A DNA stretch of 64,000 nucleotides. It comes from Stenogyne calaminthoides (taxonomy: Eukaryota; Streptophyta; Magnoliopsida; Lamiales; Lamiaceae). Of the stretch, positions 45,401-55,860 are shown in pieces. Under the pieces are notes generated by a model, which had not been told where the DNA came from, made no database searches, and saw only the letters and a program-made list of their open reading frames with translations. Made by a program: the position numbers and the translations under genes. The stretch's first letter is position 1. Each line of letters starts with the position of its first letter. Location: NCBI GenBank assembly GCA_037126765.1, contig JBBCBC010000031.1:3357638-3421637 (forward strand), read 5' to 3'.

Positions 45401-48400
45401 CAAAAGATAACTTTCACATGAATAAATTCCAAATGGATGATTGTGGATTATTACTAGTGGCGACGATGACCCTCCCCACGAGGCTCGTTCAAAGCGAAAT
45501 AATAATTCTGTATTTAATCATGGTTATTACCTAGGTATAAAATTGATATGCATATACTTCCCGAAGTCCTGTCGAATTTTATATTGGTCAAGTGGGAGCC
45601 AACTATTAATCGGATATTAAAGGTTTGTAACGTTTTGTTTGTAACTCGCTTGAATGTGTTTAAATAATGACCCACCCCACGTGGCTTATTTAAACTGTTT
45701 TTGAGATGTTGGGTGATGCATGTTCATATTTTTTTTGAGATTTTAATATGATGCATGTGATCGAACCTTGTGATATATTTGTGCTTATGCATATAGTTAT
45801 TTATTTCAGTTCAGCATGTCGTAACCTTTTAATCCACTGCTATTATACTTAAAGTCAATAGAATAAGTATGGAAACTATATTGATTGGAAACGAAAAATT
45901 ATAATTGTCCTAACTGCACAAAAGCACAAGTGGATTCTTGACACACCAAAATCAGATGAGCCAACTGACGAGTCAAAAATGCGGGACTCGTCGATCACCT
46001 TCTTGAGAGATGTCGTTCTTTAAAATGGTGGAGGGCAAACCCGTAAGGGATTACGCCCTCAAAATTGATGGCCCATCTGAACAAACTTGAGGTTCTGAGT
46101 GCAGATTATAATCTGGAGACTCGGATGAATTTGGTACTTCACTCTCTGCCAAAAAGTTTTTGAGCATTTTGGCCTCGCTAGCTGATTTGTTGCAAGCTTT
46201 GGTCTCGGCAGAGATGTTGATGGGGCACCAAACTCAAGCTTTGAACGACAAGTGGTCCATCTTCATCTTCTAGGCCAAGGGTAGGCAAGAAGAAGAAGAG
46301 AACCAAAAGCCATAAGCAATAAAACTCAACTGTTGCCAAGGGCAATGGTAAGATGAGGAATGCTTGTGGTGTCGAGGAAAATCCAAAGAGGAAGTGCTTC
46401 AACAAATGTAAAGGACAATGGAGGTTTGCCTGTTCCAACCCCAAAAGGGCCGGAAAGAAAGGTAATTCTCACGCACTAGTTGTTGAAACTTGTTTAGCGG
46501 CGTATACTTCTCATTCGTGGGTAGTTGATACGGGATCCACTGATCATGTTTGCTTCACGGGTTCAAGCTGACCCGACAACTTAGTGGGAGTGAGATCCTC
46601 ATCACACTGGGCGATGCTACGAGAGTGGCAGCTGAAGCAGTGGGAGAAGTTCACCTGTCTTTTGAAGACAGAGTTTTAATTTTAAGCGATGTTCTTTACG
46701 TTTCTACTTTTAGAAAGAATTTAATTTCGGTTTCTAAACTTTATATTGATGGATATTCGGTTACTTTTGATAAAGTTGTTACCATTTCTCTTTATGATAA
46801 ATTTATCTGTCATGGAACGTTGTTGAATAATCTCTATACAATTAATTGTGCACACCACTTGCGAAATGCATCCTATAACACATCAATTGTTTCCGATAAA
46901 AGAAAATGTTCATCAGACGTGAACAAGACACTTCTATGGCATCTTAGATTGGGACATATTAATCCAAAAAGGATCCAAAGGTTGGTAGAAGATGGTTCAC
47001 TGGAGTCTCTCCAAGTTGAACTAATCCCAACCTGCGAATCATGTTTGGAGGGTAAAAAATGACCAAGAGGGCATTAAGAGCCAGGGAATAGAGCTAAAGA
47101 AGTGTTAGAAATCGTTCACACAGACGTATGTGGTCCAATGTCAATCAAAGCAAGAGGAGGTTATGAGTATTTCGTCACTTTTATTGATGACTACTCAAGG
47201 TACGGCTATATTTTCCTTATGAAGCATAAATCTGAGACCTTTGAGAAATTCAAAGAATTTAAGGCTCAAGCAGAGAATCATAGGGAAAAACGTACCAAGT
47301 CTCTACGATCCGATCGTGGAGGCAAGTACCTCAGCAATGAGTTTTTGAACTATTTGTCAGATGAAGGGATTGTATCCCAACTAACTGCACCCGGAACCCC
47401 TCAACAAAACGGGGTTGCAGAGCGAAGAAACAGAACTCTTTTAGAAATGGTTAGATCAATGATGAGTTATGCGGATCTACCCAAGTCGTTCTGGGGTCAT
47501 GCCTTGGAAACAACGGCTTACATTCTGAACTTGGTGCCATCCAAATCGGTTCCCAAAACTCCCAAAGAATTGTGGACCGGGCGCAAGCCCAGTTTGAGAC
47601 ACATGAGAATTTGGGGATGTCCGGCCTACGTGTTGGACAAAGAAGCCGGAAAATTGGATCCTCGATCAGAATTAAGGTTGTTTATAGGATACCCCGAGGA
47701 ACAAAAAAAGGTGTATGTTCAATGGTCCCGAAGATCAAAAGGTGGTAATAAGCACCCACTTTAGATTTTTGGAAGAAGACTATATGAACGAAAGAAGACC
47801 CAGAAGTGAGATTACCTTAAATGAGCTAAGGGGGCTAACCTCAGTGCCAACTGTACAAGATGACATACCAAACGACACACTTACACAATCGGAACCTCGT
47901 CGTAGTGGGAGGGTTGTGAGACAGCTCGAGAGATTCATGGGGATAGAAGAGTCCTCGGACTTGATTCCCGGACAAGACGAATCAGACCCATGGACATATG
48001 ACGAGGCAATCCAAGACAAGGATGCGGTTTCTTGGCAAACAACAATGAAAGCCAAAATGGGTTCTATGGATCATAACAGAGTGTGGGAGCTAGTCGAACC
48101 ACTTAATGGGGTCAAATCCATTGGTTGCAAGTGGGTATACAAGAGAAAAAGAGGACCGGACGGGAAGGTGGAAACCTTCAAGGCAAGGCTTGTGGCGAAA
48201 GGTCTCAGAAAGAAGGGATCGACAATGAGGAAACTTTTTCGCCTGTAGCAATGCTCAAGTCCATCCGAATTCTCTTGTCGATTGCTGCGCATCTCGACTT
48301 TGAAATCTGGCAAATGGATGTCAAGACGGCTTTCCTTAACGGAAGTCTTGATGAAGATATCTATATGCAACAACCCCAAGGCTTCATTGAAAAAGGCCAA

Positions 48401-51400
48401 GAACACCTAGTTTGTAAGCTCAAGAAGTCCATTTACGGACTCAAACAAGCATCCAGAGCTTGGAACCAATGTTTTGATCAAGTAATAAAGTCTTATGGGT
48501 TTGATCAAAACGAGTTCGAAAGTTGTGTGTACAAAAAGCGTGTCAAAACTGCATTGGTATTCTTAGTACTATATGTAGACGACATTCTGCTCATCGGGAA
48601 CGATGTAAAGGTGTTATCAGATGTAAGGGCATGACTTTCAAAATAGTTTGGTATGAAGGACTTAGGGGAAGCCGGGCACATCCTTGGGATCAAGATTACT
48701 CGAGATCGCAAGAAAAGGATGATAGGCTTATCGCAAGCTTCATACATGAACAATCGCCTTGAAGCGATTCAAAGATGAGATTCCAAGAAAAACTTTGTAC
48801 CTTTCAGACATGGAATCCATGTATCCAAGGAAATGTGCCCTAAGACACAAAATGAGATAGATGATATGAAAGGCATTCCTTATGCTTCGGCTGTCAGAAG
48901 CCTTATGTATGCAATGCTGTGCACGAGACCGGATATCTGCTTTGCCGTTGGTATGGTGGCAAGATATCAAAGTAACCCGGGGAAAGAATATTGGATGGCA
49001 GTTAAAAACATTCTGAAGTATCTGAAAAGAACTCGAGATAGAATGTTGGTTTATCAGTCAGATAGTCTAATTCCCATCGACTACACGAACTCGGATTTCC
49101 AATCAGACTTAGATTCGAAAAATCTACCTCCCAGTAGTGTGTTTTGCATGGGGAGGAGCCATGACTTGGAGAAGCGTTAAGCGAAAATGCATAGCCGATT
49201 CTACCATGGAAGCGAAATATGTAGGCTAACTTGAGGCAAATGAAAAAAGCGGTTTGGCTCAAGAACTTCCTAGTGGACTTGGATGTAGTTCCGAATTTAC
49301 CCAAAGACAATCAATTGCTTTATTGTGATAATGCCGAGGCGATTCTTGCAAATTCAAGGAACCAAGAGCCCACAAGGCCAAAGAAAACATTGAAAGGAAA
49401 TACCATCTTATACGAGAAATCGTTAAGAGAGGAGATATAAATGGCAAAGATCGCGCGTCGAAGACAACCCAGCGTATCCATTCACAAAGGGTCCGCCTCG
49501 AGAATACATTCGAGAGACATGTGGAAGGAATGGGTGTCAAGACCGCCGCTAACTGCTTTGAGTATAAGTGGGAGACATTATTAGGTTAAGTGTAGGTGAC
49601 ATTAGATGTCACGTATTAGGAACTACACGAGACATGTTGTAGTATACTTAAAAGCAGACTTTGAGTATAAGTGGGAGATTGTTGGGTTTATACTGGAAAG
49701 TATGCTTTTACTTTGTATAACCAAACTGAATTTTTGTCTTATTTACTGAAATAAATTATTTATCACTAATGCTTTAAATATCATTGAATGTTACATATAT
49801 TTACTTTGATAACTGTTCAATAAATAAGACGTGTTACATTGTAGTTAATTTAGTGATACCGGATCACGTAAGATTAAATTAACAGTTCCTTGTAACCAAA
49901 AGTACACCATTCATGACCTAGATGGAAATGAACAATCCATCGTGAAAGGTTGAAGTGTAAGGCTCAGATTGGCTTGTCTTGACCAAGAGATTACACAAGT
50001 GCATGACTGATGCACTGAATAGGACCTACAGGAGGACAAGTTTTTCAAAGACTTTGAACTAGGAGAATTAGACCTCGGTGGTTCGTTATTTCTTAATCTT
50101 AGCCCCTTGAATAGGATCGCGTGTGGTTAGTAATTATTGTTTTGACTTATTACGGGTAGAGAATCAACGAGATTCAATACTTTATATCTTGGGCAATATT
50201 ATTGGTCACACGCGATTGCTAAGATTTAATACGAAGAATCGCGTGTGCACGCTTGTTCGACGGTTTGCCCCCCGGGAGGTTCATAAGATTTATCATACCA
50301 AATCTTGCAAGTGGAACTAGTTTCCTAGATGGATAATAGTGTTGAACCGTTCAAACCAAGGACAAAAGATATTAATTAATGGAAAGCTATTTCAAAGGCT
50401 TGAATTAATTAAGGGGCTAGAAAAATCTTAAACACGGAAATAATAATCGGAGCCATATTAATAAAAGATATGGGTTAAGATGGATAGTGTAATATTAATT
50501 ATGTAGTGGGATTAATTAATATTTATGGGCTTGAATAATATTGTGGCTCAATATTAGATATTCAAAGTCCATTAGAAGGTCCAATCTTAATTCTCCTAAA
50601 GGCCCCTCAAGTAGCCCAAACATAATGTCCAGTAACTGAAAAAGGTGTTTAAAATAAAATAAATTATTGTTGCCTAATTTTCCTAAAAGTTTCGAAAATA
50701 ATAAATAAAAGAGGGCGAAATATTTTCTTTGAATTTTGTTATGGAATGTAGATAAGTATTCTTGGAATACAAGATTATCTCGTTAAATTCAAGAAATCTC
50801 CCACTTGGTTATTTATTAAGCATATTCGAAATTTATGAATAAATAAGGAGAGGAAAGATTTTCTTGATTTTCTTGAAAATATATTATGGAAGATATGTAT
50901 TCTTGGAATACAAGAATATCTCATAAATTCAAGAAGATCCAAATCTTGGATTCCTACTCCTTATATTTCGAAAAATACCATAACAAGAGGAGGTGGGATT
51001 TTTGTGGAATATTTAATTATGGAGAAAAAAATATATGAGATATATTCAAGATTTCTTGGAGATCAAGAAAAAGATTTTTCCATCTTTATTTCCACCTAAA
51101 ATTTCGACCAACCCCTCATTATATATAGGGGATGAATGTTTGATCCCCAGGTGAACACGAAAATTGGTTTTTCGGAAAAATATCAGCGTCGATAAAATAT
51201 CAAATATTTTGAAACGTCGACAAATTGTGTATTTTCGAAAAACCTCAATTGTGAGTGTGCAATTCCATGTGTTGGAAAAATTAGAAATCCACAAAGGTGG
51301 TGCAACATAATTTTATTTTTCCTTTTGTTAAATTGTTCGCTAGTTCCTTCCACCGGATTGTTGAACAAGGACAAGGGAATACTTGAGAAGGCTTTTTGGT

Positions 51401-52629
51401 GTGTTCGTGTGAACGTGATCCATCTTCTCAACGGTTGTCACTCCGAGATGTTAGTTCACATAAACCCGTAGCAATTCCGCATGCGTAGGATTTATGTGAA
51501 CTGTTTATATGCATGATTTGTTGTTGAATTATTATTTGAATTAATATAGGATTAATTCATGCTAGTAATAATTGTTAGAATTAAATTCGTATTTAAATAT
51601 TCATCCCGAATAGATCCGGACAATTAATTCCCCAACAGTTTATATATGTAATTATATCAATTGATAAGTGTCATGGTATTAGCTAATTAGAAGTGCGGGT
51701 GTAATGATATCAATTTTATACGCAAATTTTATAGAATGACTCGTCATTCTAATAGTACATGATAAACAATAACGATTATGTTTCTTGTAAAATCTATTTT
51801 TTGTACCATCGACATTTTAATATGAAAATACTTCCTTCTTTTCATATTGTTTGTCATTTTTGAGGTTTTATACAAAATAAAAAAATATGCATAATTTCTT
51901 TACAGATTTACCTGCCAATAGAAGGAATAAAAAGGAAAGAGAGGGAAGAGAGTGTGTGAGGGAAGATATATTTTTTATAAATTAAATTTTTGTGGGGGGG
52001 TAAATTAGAGACAATTGTGGAAAAATGGTAGAAACGATAATTATTTTAAAACAAAATTTAAGTCCAAAGGCGACAAATATATGAAGAGGGAGGGAGCATT
52101 TTTTTTCGTCACATTGAATATGTTTCGCAAGAGATGTCACACGAAACTCCCTCATATATATAAGGGAATAAGTTTCTTTAGTCAGTCTACCTATTTTTAT
52201 TTTCAAAATGCTCCATTATTCCATCAATTGAAGCTCGTCTTATTAATTTTTTTTTCTTTGACCCACTATAGCGGGTTAGTAACCAATTTCGAAATATTGT
52301 AAAATAAAGTTGAATCTGTAAAGAATCAATTTTAATCATTATTGCTCTGGATCAATGTCTTATGCTTTGATGAGTTCGTCTATATATATATGTGGTAGGA
52401 TTTCCTGAACATGTTCTTCAGACGGACGGCAAAGCCGCTTCCTCCTATCTACAACTTATTGGTAGCAATGTTGTGGCGCCACCCCGGGGCGGTGGATTTG
52501 GAGAAGGCGAAAGTTGGTCATTACTGCGTAGCAGGGTTGAAGCCTTGGAAATATACGGGCAAAGAAGAGAACATGGGTAGAAAAGATATCAAGATCCTCG
52601 TGAAGAAGTGGTGGGGTATCCCGCCTTAG
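39473..52629 (+). CDS. GOLS: Galactinol synthase (GT8 family), with retrotransposon-expanded intron 2
   Basis: Three exons: 39473-39820, 41446-41736 and 52399-52629, all GT-AG, phase 0, encoding 289 residues. It transfers galactose from UDP-galactose to myo-inositol, the first step of raffinose-family sugars, in the cytosol. It starts MAPEIPKST and has RYAYVTFLGGDGDYVKGVVG. The DxD metal site (MDADIQVFDN) is at about 127-129, followed by FDLPCGYFYGVVDC, YFNGGMFVFEP, PPTPFAEQ, DFLNMFF, NLLVAMLWRHP and KPWKYTGKEENM. It is short compared with about 325-350 in the family: a Cys-rich stretch after VVDC is missing and it ends at TAG after WWGIPP. The same frame stays open after the TAG for 41 more codons to SASSAA, resembling the usual APSAA end. 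Intron 2 is 10.7 kb. Activity is uncertain. Confidence 0.85.
39985..40487. repeat. MULE-like foldback in galactinol synthase intron 1
   Basis: Arms of about 130 bp. Left: GAGTTTGAATCATAAATAAT, CCCATAATTTTGGTCTCAAA, GAGATTTAGTCTCATAAGTT. Right: TTTGAGACCAAAATTATGAG, ACTATTTGTGATTCAAACTC. No ORF of note. It is a long-armed foldback, shared in style with those at 6089-6442 and 22076-22925. Confidence 0.65.
40494..41445. other. Rest of galactinol synthase intron 1
   Basis: Non-coding. It holds a half-copy of the family A foldback at about 40640-40790 (AACTTGTTGCATTGAAA, GTGTACGGTGCACACAGGGC) and AT-rich unique sequence, ending at acceptor GAATGTAG. Confidence 0.5.
41864..42195. mobile_element. 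Stowaway-like MITE in galactinol synthase intron 2
   Basis: TA, then CTCCACCGTCCCCCAAAAGT at the left; CTTATGGGGGGACGGAGGGAG, then TA at the right. Internal arms are inverted copies (AAACAGGTTTTATGGAAAGG; CTTTCCGTAAAACCTATTTC), and the right arm is itself duplicated (about 42000-42075 and 42085-42170). No ORF. Confidence 0.72.
42372..44337 (+). repeat. 5' LTR of Copia-2
   Basis: 1966 bp. Starts TGTTGGGGTTATACTGG and ends TTAATTCCCCAACA. The promoter-like ACCCCTCATTATAAATAGGG lies at about 43813-43830. It is nearly the same as the 3' LTR apart from scattered changes. Confidence 0.92.
44338..46340 (+). other. Copia-2 leader and decayed Gag region with a GC-rich island
   Basis: No intact Gag. 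44690-45060 is strongly GC-rich (runs such as GGCGAGGCGGCACGCGAGGC) in an otherwise AT-rich element. Further on, stretches such as GAGGGCAAACCCGTAAGGGA near 46030 and TGGAGACTCGGATGAATTTG near 46110 resemble decayed UBN2-type Gag coding. Many stops. Confidence 0.5.
46353..47062 (+). pseudogene. Copia-2 zinc knuckle, protease and integrase N terminus (decayed)
   Basis: 46353-46571: a decayed zinc-knuckle (KRKCFNKCKGQWRFACSNPK) and the protease active site VVDTGSTDHVC at about 46520. A frameshift near 46560 moves the rest to 46550-47062: FKLTRQLSGSEILITLGDAT, LILSDVLYVSTFRKNLISVS, then the integrase zinc finger WHLRLGHINPKR ... CESCLEGK, ending at TGA 47060-47062. Non-functional. Confidence 0.8.
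47102..47764 (+). pseudogene. Copia-2 integrase core
   Basis: Integrase catalytic domain with HTDVCGPM, RSDRGGKYLS and NGVAERRNRT supplying the D, D and E residues, then the Copia C-terminal stretch (LPKSFWGHALETTAYILNLV, KELWTGRKPSLRHMRIWGCP, LFIGYP). A frameshift near 47720 moves the following frame to 47715-48248. In-frame stops lie on both sides. Confidence 0.85.
47715..49440 (+). pseudogene. Copia-2 reverse transcriptase and RNase H (multiple breaks)
   Basis: 47715-48248 carries RT start WELVEPLNGVKSIGCKWVYK and FKARLVAKG, then a frameshift. 48125-48634 carries FSPVAMLKSIRILLSIAAHL, MDVKTAFLNGSLDEDIYM, SIYGLKQASRAW and the catalytic YVDD at 48572-48583. 48833-49180 carries PYASAVRSLMYAMLCTRPDI and the RNase H start. 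49231-49440 carries RNase H pieces (LLYCDNAEAILANSRN). At least four frameshifts or stops separate these. Confidence 0.85.
49680..51637 (+). repeat. 3' LTR of Copia-2
   Basis: 1958 bp; starts TGTTGGGTTTATACTGGAAA, ends TTAATTCCCCAACA, followed by GTTTA. Small indels distinguish it from the 5' copy, for example at the sequence after GGCAATATTATTGGTCAC and in the AGTAGCCCAAACATAATGTC region. Confidence 0.92.
51831..52096. mobile_element. Stowaway-like MITE in galactinol synthase intron 2
   Basis: TA, then CTTCCTTCTTTTCATATTGT at the left; GACAAATATATGAAGAGGGA, then GGGAG at the right. These are mutated CTCCCTCC-type inverted ends. 266 bp with no ORF; about 300 bp before exon 3. Confidence 0.6.
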
Positions 52630-52755
52630 ATTTCAGTCGTAGACGTGACCAACGCATCGATACAAATGGTGGTGGCGGAAGGCCAAAAATTGGCGGCAAC
52701 CATGTCGAAGGCTAAGGTGATGGCCAAGTATAGGTCCGCTTCATCGGCGGCGTAG
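52630..52755 (+). other. In-frame extension after the galactinol synthase stop
   Basis: After TAG at 52627-52629 the same frame stays open for 41 codons (ISVVDVTNASIQMVVAEGQK, then LAATMSKAKVMAKYR, then SASSAA) and ends at TAG 52753-52755. The usual galactinol synthase end is a small hydrophobic APSAA. I read it as former coding sequence cut off by a nonsense change; if the TAG were a sequencing error, it would be the true C terminus. Confidence 0.5.
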
Positions 52756-52974
52756 CTTGTTTTTTTGGAAGTTTGTTCTTTAAGATAGTGTATGTGTAAT
52801 GTTGTGGTGAAATGATGTAAAATGGAATGGGAACATATATACACTAATGAACAAAGTGTTTTTTATTGTGTGAAATTCTTGTGTACTTTCTATTGAAAAA
52901 AGAGACATGTTTTCTAATGATTTTAGATCATGATAATATAGAATGATTTTTTTTTTTTATAAATGGACCAAAAG

Positions 52975-53765
52975 TTCATAAATTAATGAGGCTAAGTAGT
53001 TAATGAGCTTAAGTAGATCTGTCAGAACGGGCCGGCGGTAGATCTGTCAGAACGGGCCTGCGGATCAAGTCCGTCTAAAATTCACCTCAACTCATCTTTT
53101 AGTAGGTTTTGGCAGGCCAACCCACTGTGGACTTGAGTCGAAAACTAATGAACCCAACCCGTAGCGGGCTAGCCCGTGGACCTTTTTTTTTCTTTGTAAA
53201 TAATATCCATAAAAATAATTTTAATTTTTTTTTGTTGCTCAGAACAAAAATAGTTTTAATAAATAAACTACATATCAAAGTTAATCAACATAAAACATAG
53301 TCTCAAAATAGCAATTAAAGTTCATAAGCATAAGTTTAAATACAAAAACACGTTCATCCATATCATCATCAAAACCGTCTTCATTTTCTTCCCATTCATT
53401 CTCACTATTCTCGACAACATTAACAAAGTTTGACTCAAAATAATCTTAATAAATAAAACGTTTTTTATATGCTGCATGCGTACGTAAGTGAAAAATAAAT
53501 TATTTTTTGTATTTATGTTTCTGTATTTTAACTAAACTGAATGATATTAATAAAAAAATTATATATTTTTTCTTAAAAAGTCTGCGGCGGGCCAACCCAA
53601 CCCAACCCGTCCCAACCCATGGCCTGTGCTGGCTAACCCAAGGCGGACTCACTTTCCGACTGGCTCGTAAATGCTCAACCTAACCTGCCCCATATATAGG
53701 CGTGGCCGGGCTGGCCCAACAGATCTGGTCCATTTTGACGGGTCTATACTTAAGTACTTAACGCT
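52975..53765. repeat. GC-flanked foldback element downstream of galactinol synthase
   Basis: The left part has AGATCTGTCAGAACGGGCC twice (about 53015-53060). The right part has GGCCGGGCTGGCCCAACAGA, then TCTGGTCCATTTTGACGGG. Inside are GGCGGGCCAACCCAACCCAA and its complement-like GGCAGGCCAACCCACTG. No coding region beyond short ORFs. A non-autonomous DNA element is likely; the class is unclear. Confidence 0.45.
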
Positions 53766-54627
53766 ATAAAAAATAAAAATTACTTACGAAAATTTTCAAA
53801 TAGCTACAAATTTTTTTAATAAAAATAATTTGGTTTTTATATGCTTACGAGCTGCCTATGGATTTTATAAATTTTAATATATTATTACTAATAAACTGTC
53901 TACACGTTTGTAATTTTCGTAGGTATACTTACCTAGACATTTACCTAGACATTCCCTAGGCAATTTTCATTTTTATAGTCAATTATATTTGTAATTTGAA
54001 GTGCTTTTCATAGGAATCGAACCCAGGATCTGGGCGAGCCTAAGCTCTGATACCAAAAAAAAATGGTAGTATCACCGGATGTTGTTACTATTTATTTTCA
54101 TACATTTTGTAAGGGTGGGAGTACCCCTTTTCTTACTTTAATAAAACTTCTTTCTTTTGCCGTTCCAAAAAAAAAAGAAAAAAAGATGAAGGATGTCCGA
54201 GCACCTCAACTACTACCATCTTCCAAACGAATTCATGTACACCACAAAACTTGTTAATGAAAACAATATGAAGATCAGATTGCACAAGTACTTACAAAAT
54301 AGAATATGAATTTTCAACATTGTGGAAATTTGATTCTTATATAATTTGTCAAGAGTGGAAACATATTAACAACACTGCTAAGTGCTAGCCTCTTGTATTT
54401 TCTTCATAGAGATCAAAACATAGCCAAGGGTATCATTAATCATTATTGATATCTATCTTTTAAAGTGACATGTTGGTTTCTAGGAGATGCAGCTAGCATT
54501 TTGTCAAAAAAAGAAAAAAAAAATTAATGCTTGGCCTAACATGTGATAGAATTGAATTACTAACCTTCTCATCCAAGTTGCTTTTGCTGATTTCCATGAA
54601 TAATGCACCGAAATATCAGGTTCTGAG
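53766..54627. other. Intergenic region with a retroelement primer-site relic
   Basis: No gene. At about 54012-54056 the complement reads TTTGGTATCAGAGCTTAGGC, then AGATCCTGGGTTCGATTCC, i.e. a primer-binding-site-like sequence followed by a B-box-like word. It could be the edge of an LTR element or a SINE. The rest is AT-rich. Confidence 0.4.
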
Positions 54628-55860
54628 CTAGATGATCTTTCTAGCATAGTATTTTTTTATACTTTTTTCTGCTAGAGGATTGCTGTCAGCTATTTCGAAT
54701 TTCAAAATATGAAAAAAGTCTCCAAATTGGACCTCCTCCAATTTATAGCAGTGTTTAATGGTTAGATACTTAAGAGATTTGAAGCTTCCAGGCGCCCCCT
54801 CCAATTTTACCAGATCAATGTCTTCAATTAGGAGAAAGTAGAGGCTTGGAAATTCCCCATTTTCTACTTTCCAATTTTGGCCTTGAAAGGTGTTGCATCG
54901 CAGTTTCAACTGTTGAAGGAGATATGGTAATAAAGCTATCTCCCTCATAGTTGCATCCAGGATTCATGACAATGTATTTAAGTGATTCTAAATTAATCAG
55001 ACAAGAAATATGATATGAGCCACACAACACATCTGCTGCATCAGGTGTCAATTCAATTCTAATTTTCAGCTTCTTTAGATTCGGGAGTCTATTAAGAACG
55101 GTGTAACTGTCAATGCTCACATCTAAAAGTGTTGAAAGCTTTTCCAAGGATTTATCACCAAAATCTGGTATGTCGCTTCCCATGATCTGAAGATGCTCCA
55201 ATTATTCCAAATCCCATATCTCGATAGGCATATAAGAGGGAGCTCCATGTGATTTGATGCTCAAATGATGATGAACGTCCAAGTATTCAAGTCTTCCAAG
55301 TTTGGAAATGGAAGAAGGAAGCTTTCCATGAACTTAACAAGTTTCAATACTTCCAAAGGAAACTCATAAAAACGGATGTTAAGAGCATCCGGTCTCTGCA
55401 GCAACTTCAATCTGAAACATATTGTACTTGATATTGGTGATACAGTCCAAAACAGAGGAGAGATTGTGCAGTGGATGCACAATTTTTCTCAATTGAATTA
55501 TACACTTGTTTGCGAGCAAATAAAACATTATTGTGGATGTTTAACCTGCTATGCCCTTTTATACATGCTTCTAATTAAACTATCTTCATGACAATCTATG
55601 ACATGAAAAAAGTTAGTGTTTGTGGCTTCTTTACGGTAGAAGTGCCACCAGGAAGAATGAAGGCCACATGTTCTTATTGCTTGAATAGGCGGCTTGTTGA
55701 AATAAGTACTACTTCTTTGATAGACTATAACAAGACTACAAAATTCAAGACACTTCAATGATTCTAGGTCATGATAATAGAGGACTTTTCGTTTCACAGT
55801 TGGATCAAAAATTTCCTTAGCAGTCCACAAATTAATGAGTTTGGATCAGGGTATCTCACA
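54628..55860 (-). pseudogene. NLR disease-resistance gene relic (R1-type CC-NLR, LRR part only)
   Basis: Minus-strand pieces in the order 55549-55830, 55261-55482, 54824-55201 and 54628-54948 correspond to the region after the NB-ARC domain and the LRRs of R1/late-blight-type CNL proteins. Recognisable are FFHVIDCHEDSLI, RFYEFPLEVLKLV, LWTAKEIFDPTVKRKVLYYH, LPNLKKLKIRIEL, NGEFPSLYFLLIEDIDLVKL and LKYLTIKHCYKLEEVQFGD. No P-loop, NB-ARC or coiled coil is present here or nearby, and stops and frameshifts occur every 60-120 codons. R1-type CNLs are immune receptors found mainly in asterids. This copy is dead. Confidence 0.75.

Larger units (their letters stand above)
42372..51637 (+). mobile_element. 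Ty1/Copia LTR retrotransposon (Copia-2) in galactinol synthase intron 2
   Basis: 9266 bp, flanked by GTTTA at 42367-42371 and 51638-51642. LTRs of about 1.96 kb (42372-44337; 49680-51637) start TGTTGGG and end CCCCAACA. The primer-binding site TGGTATCAGAG (44340-44350) and polypurine AAGTGGGAGAT (before 49680) are present. Gag-Pro-IN-RT order identifies Copia; all reading frames are damaged. The LTRs have many scattered differences and small indels, so it is older than the host-fragment element. It lies in the sense orientation of the host gene. Confidence 0.94.

Noticed and set aside
54012..54056. tRNA-Met-like sequence
   Set aside because: The TGGTATCAGAGC word is the retroelement primer-binding complement of initiator tRNA; the rest does not fold as a tRNA.
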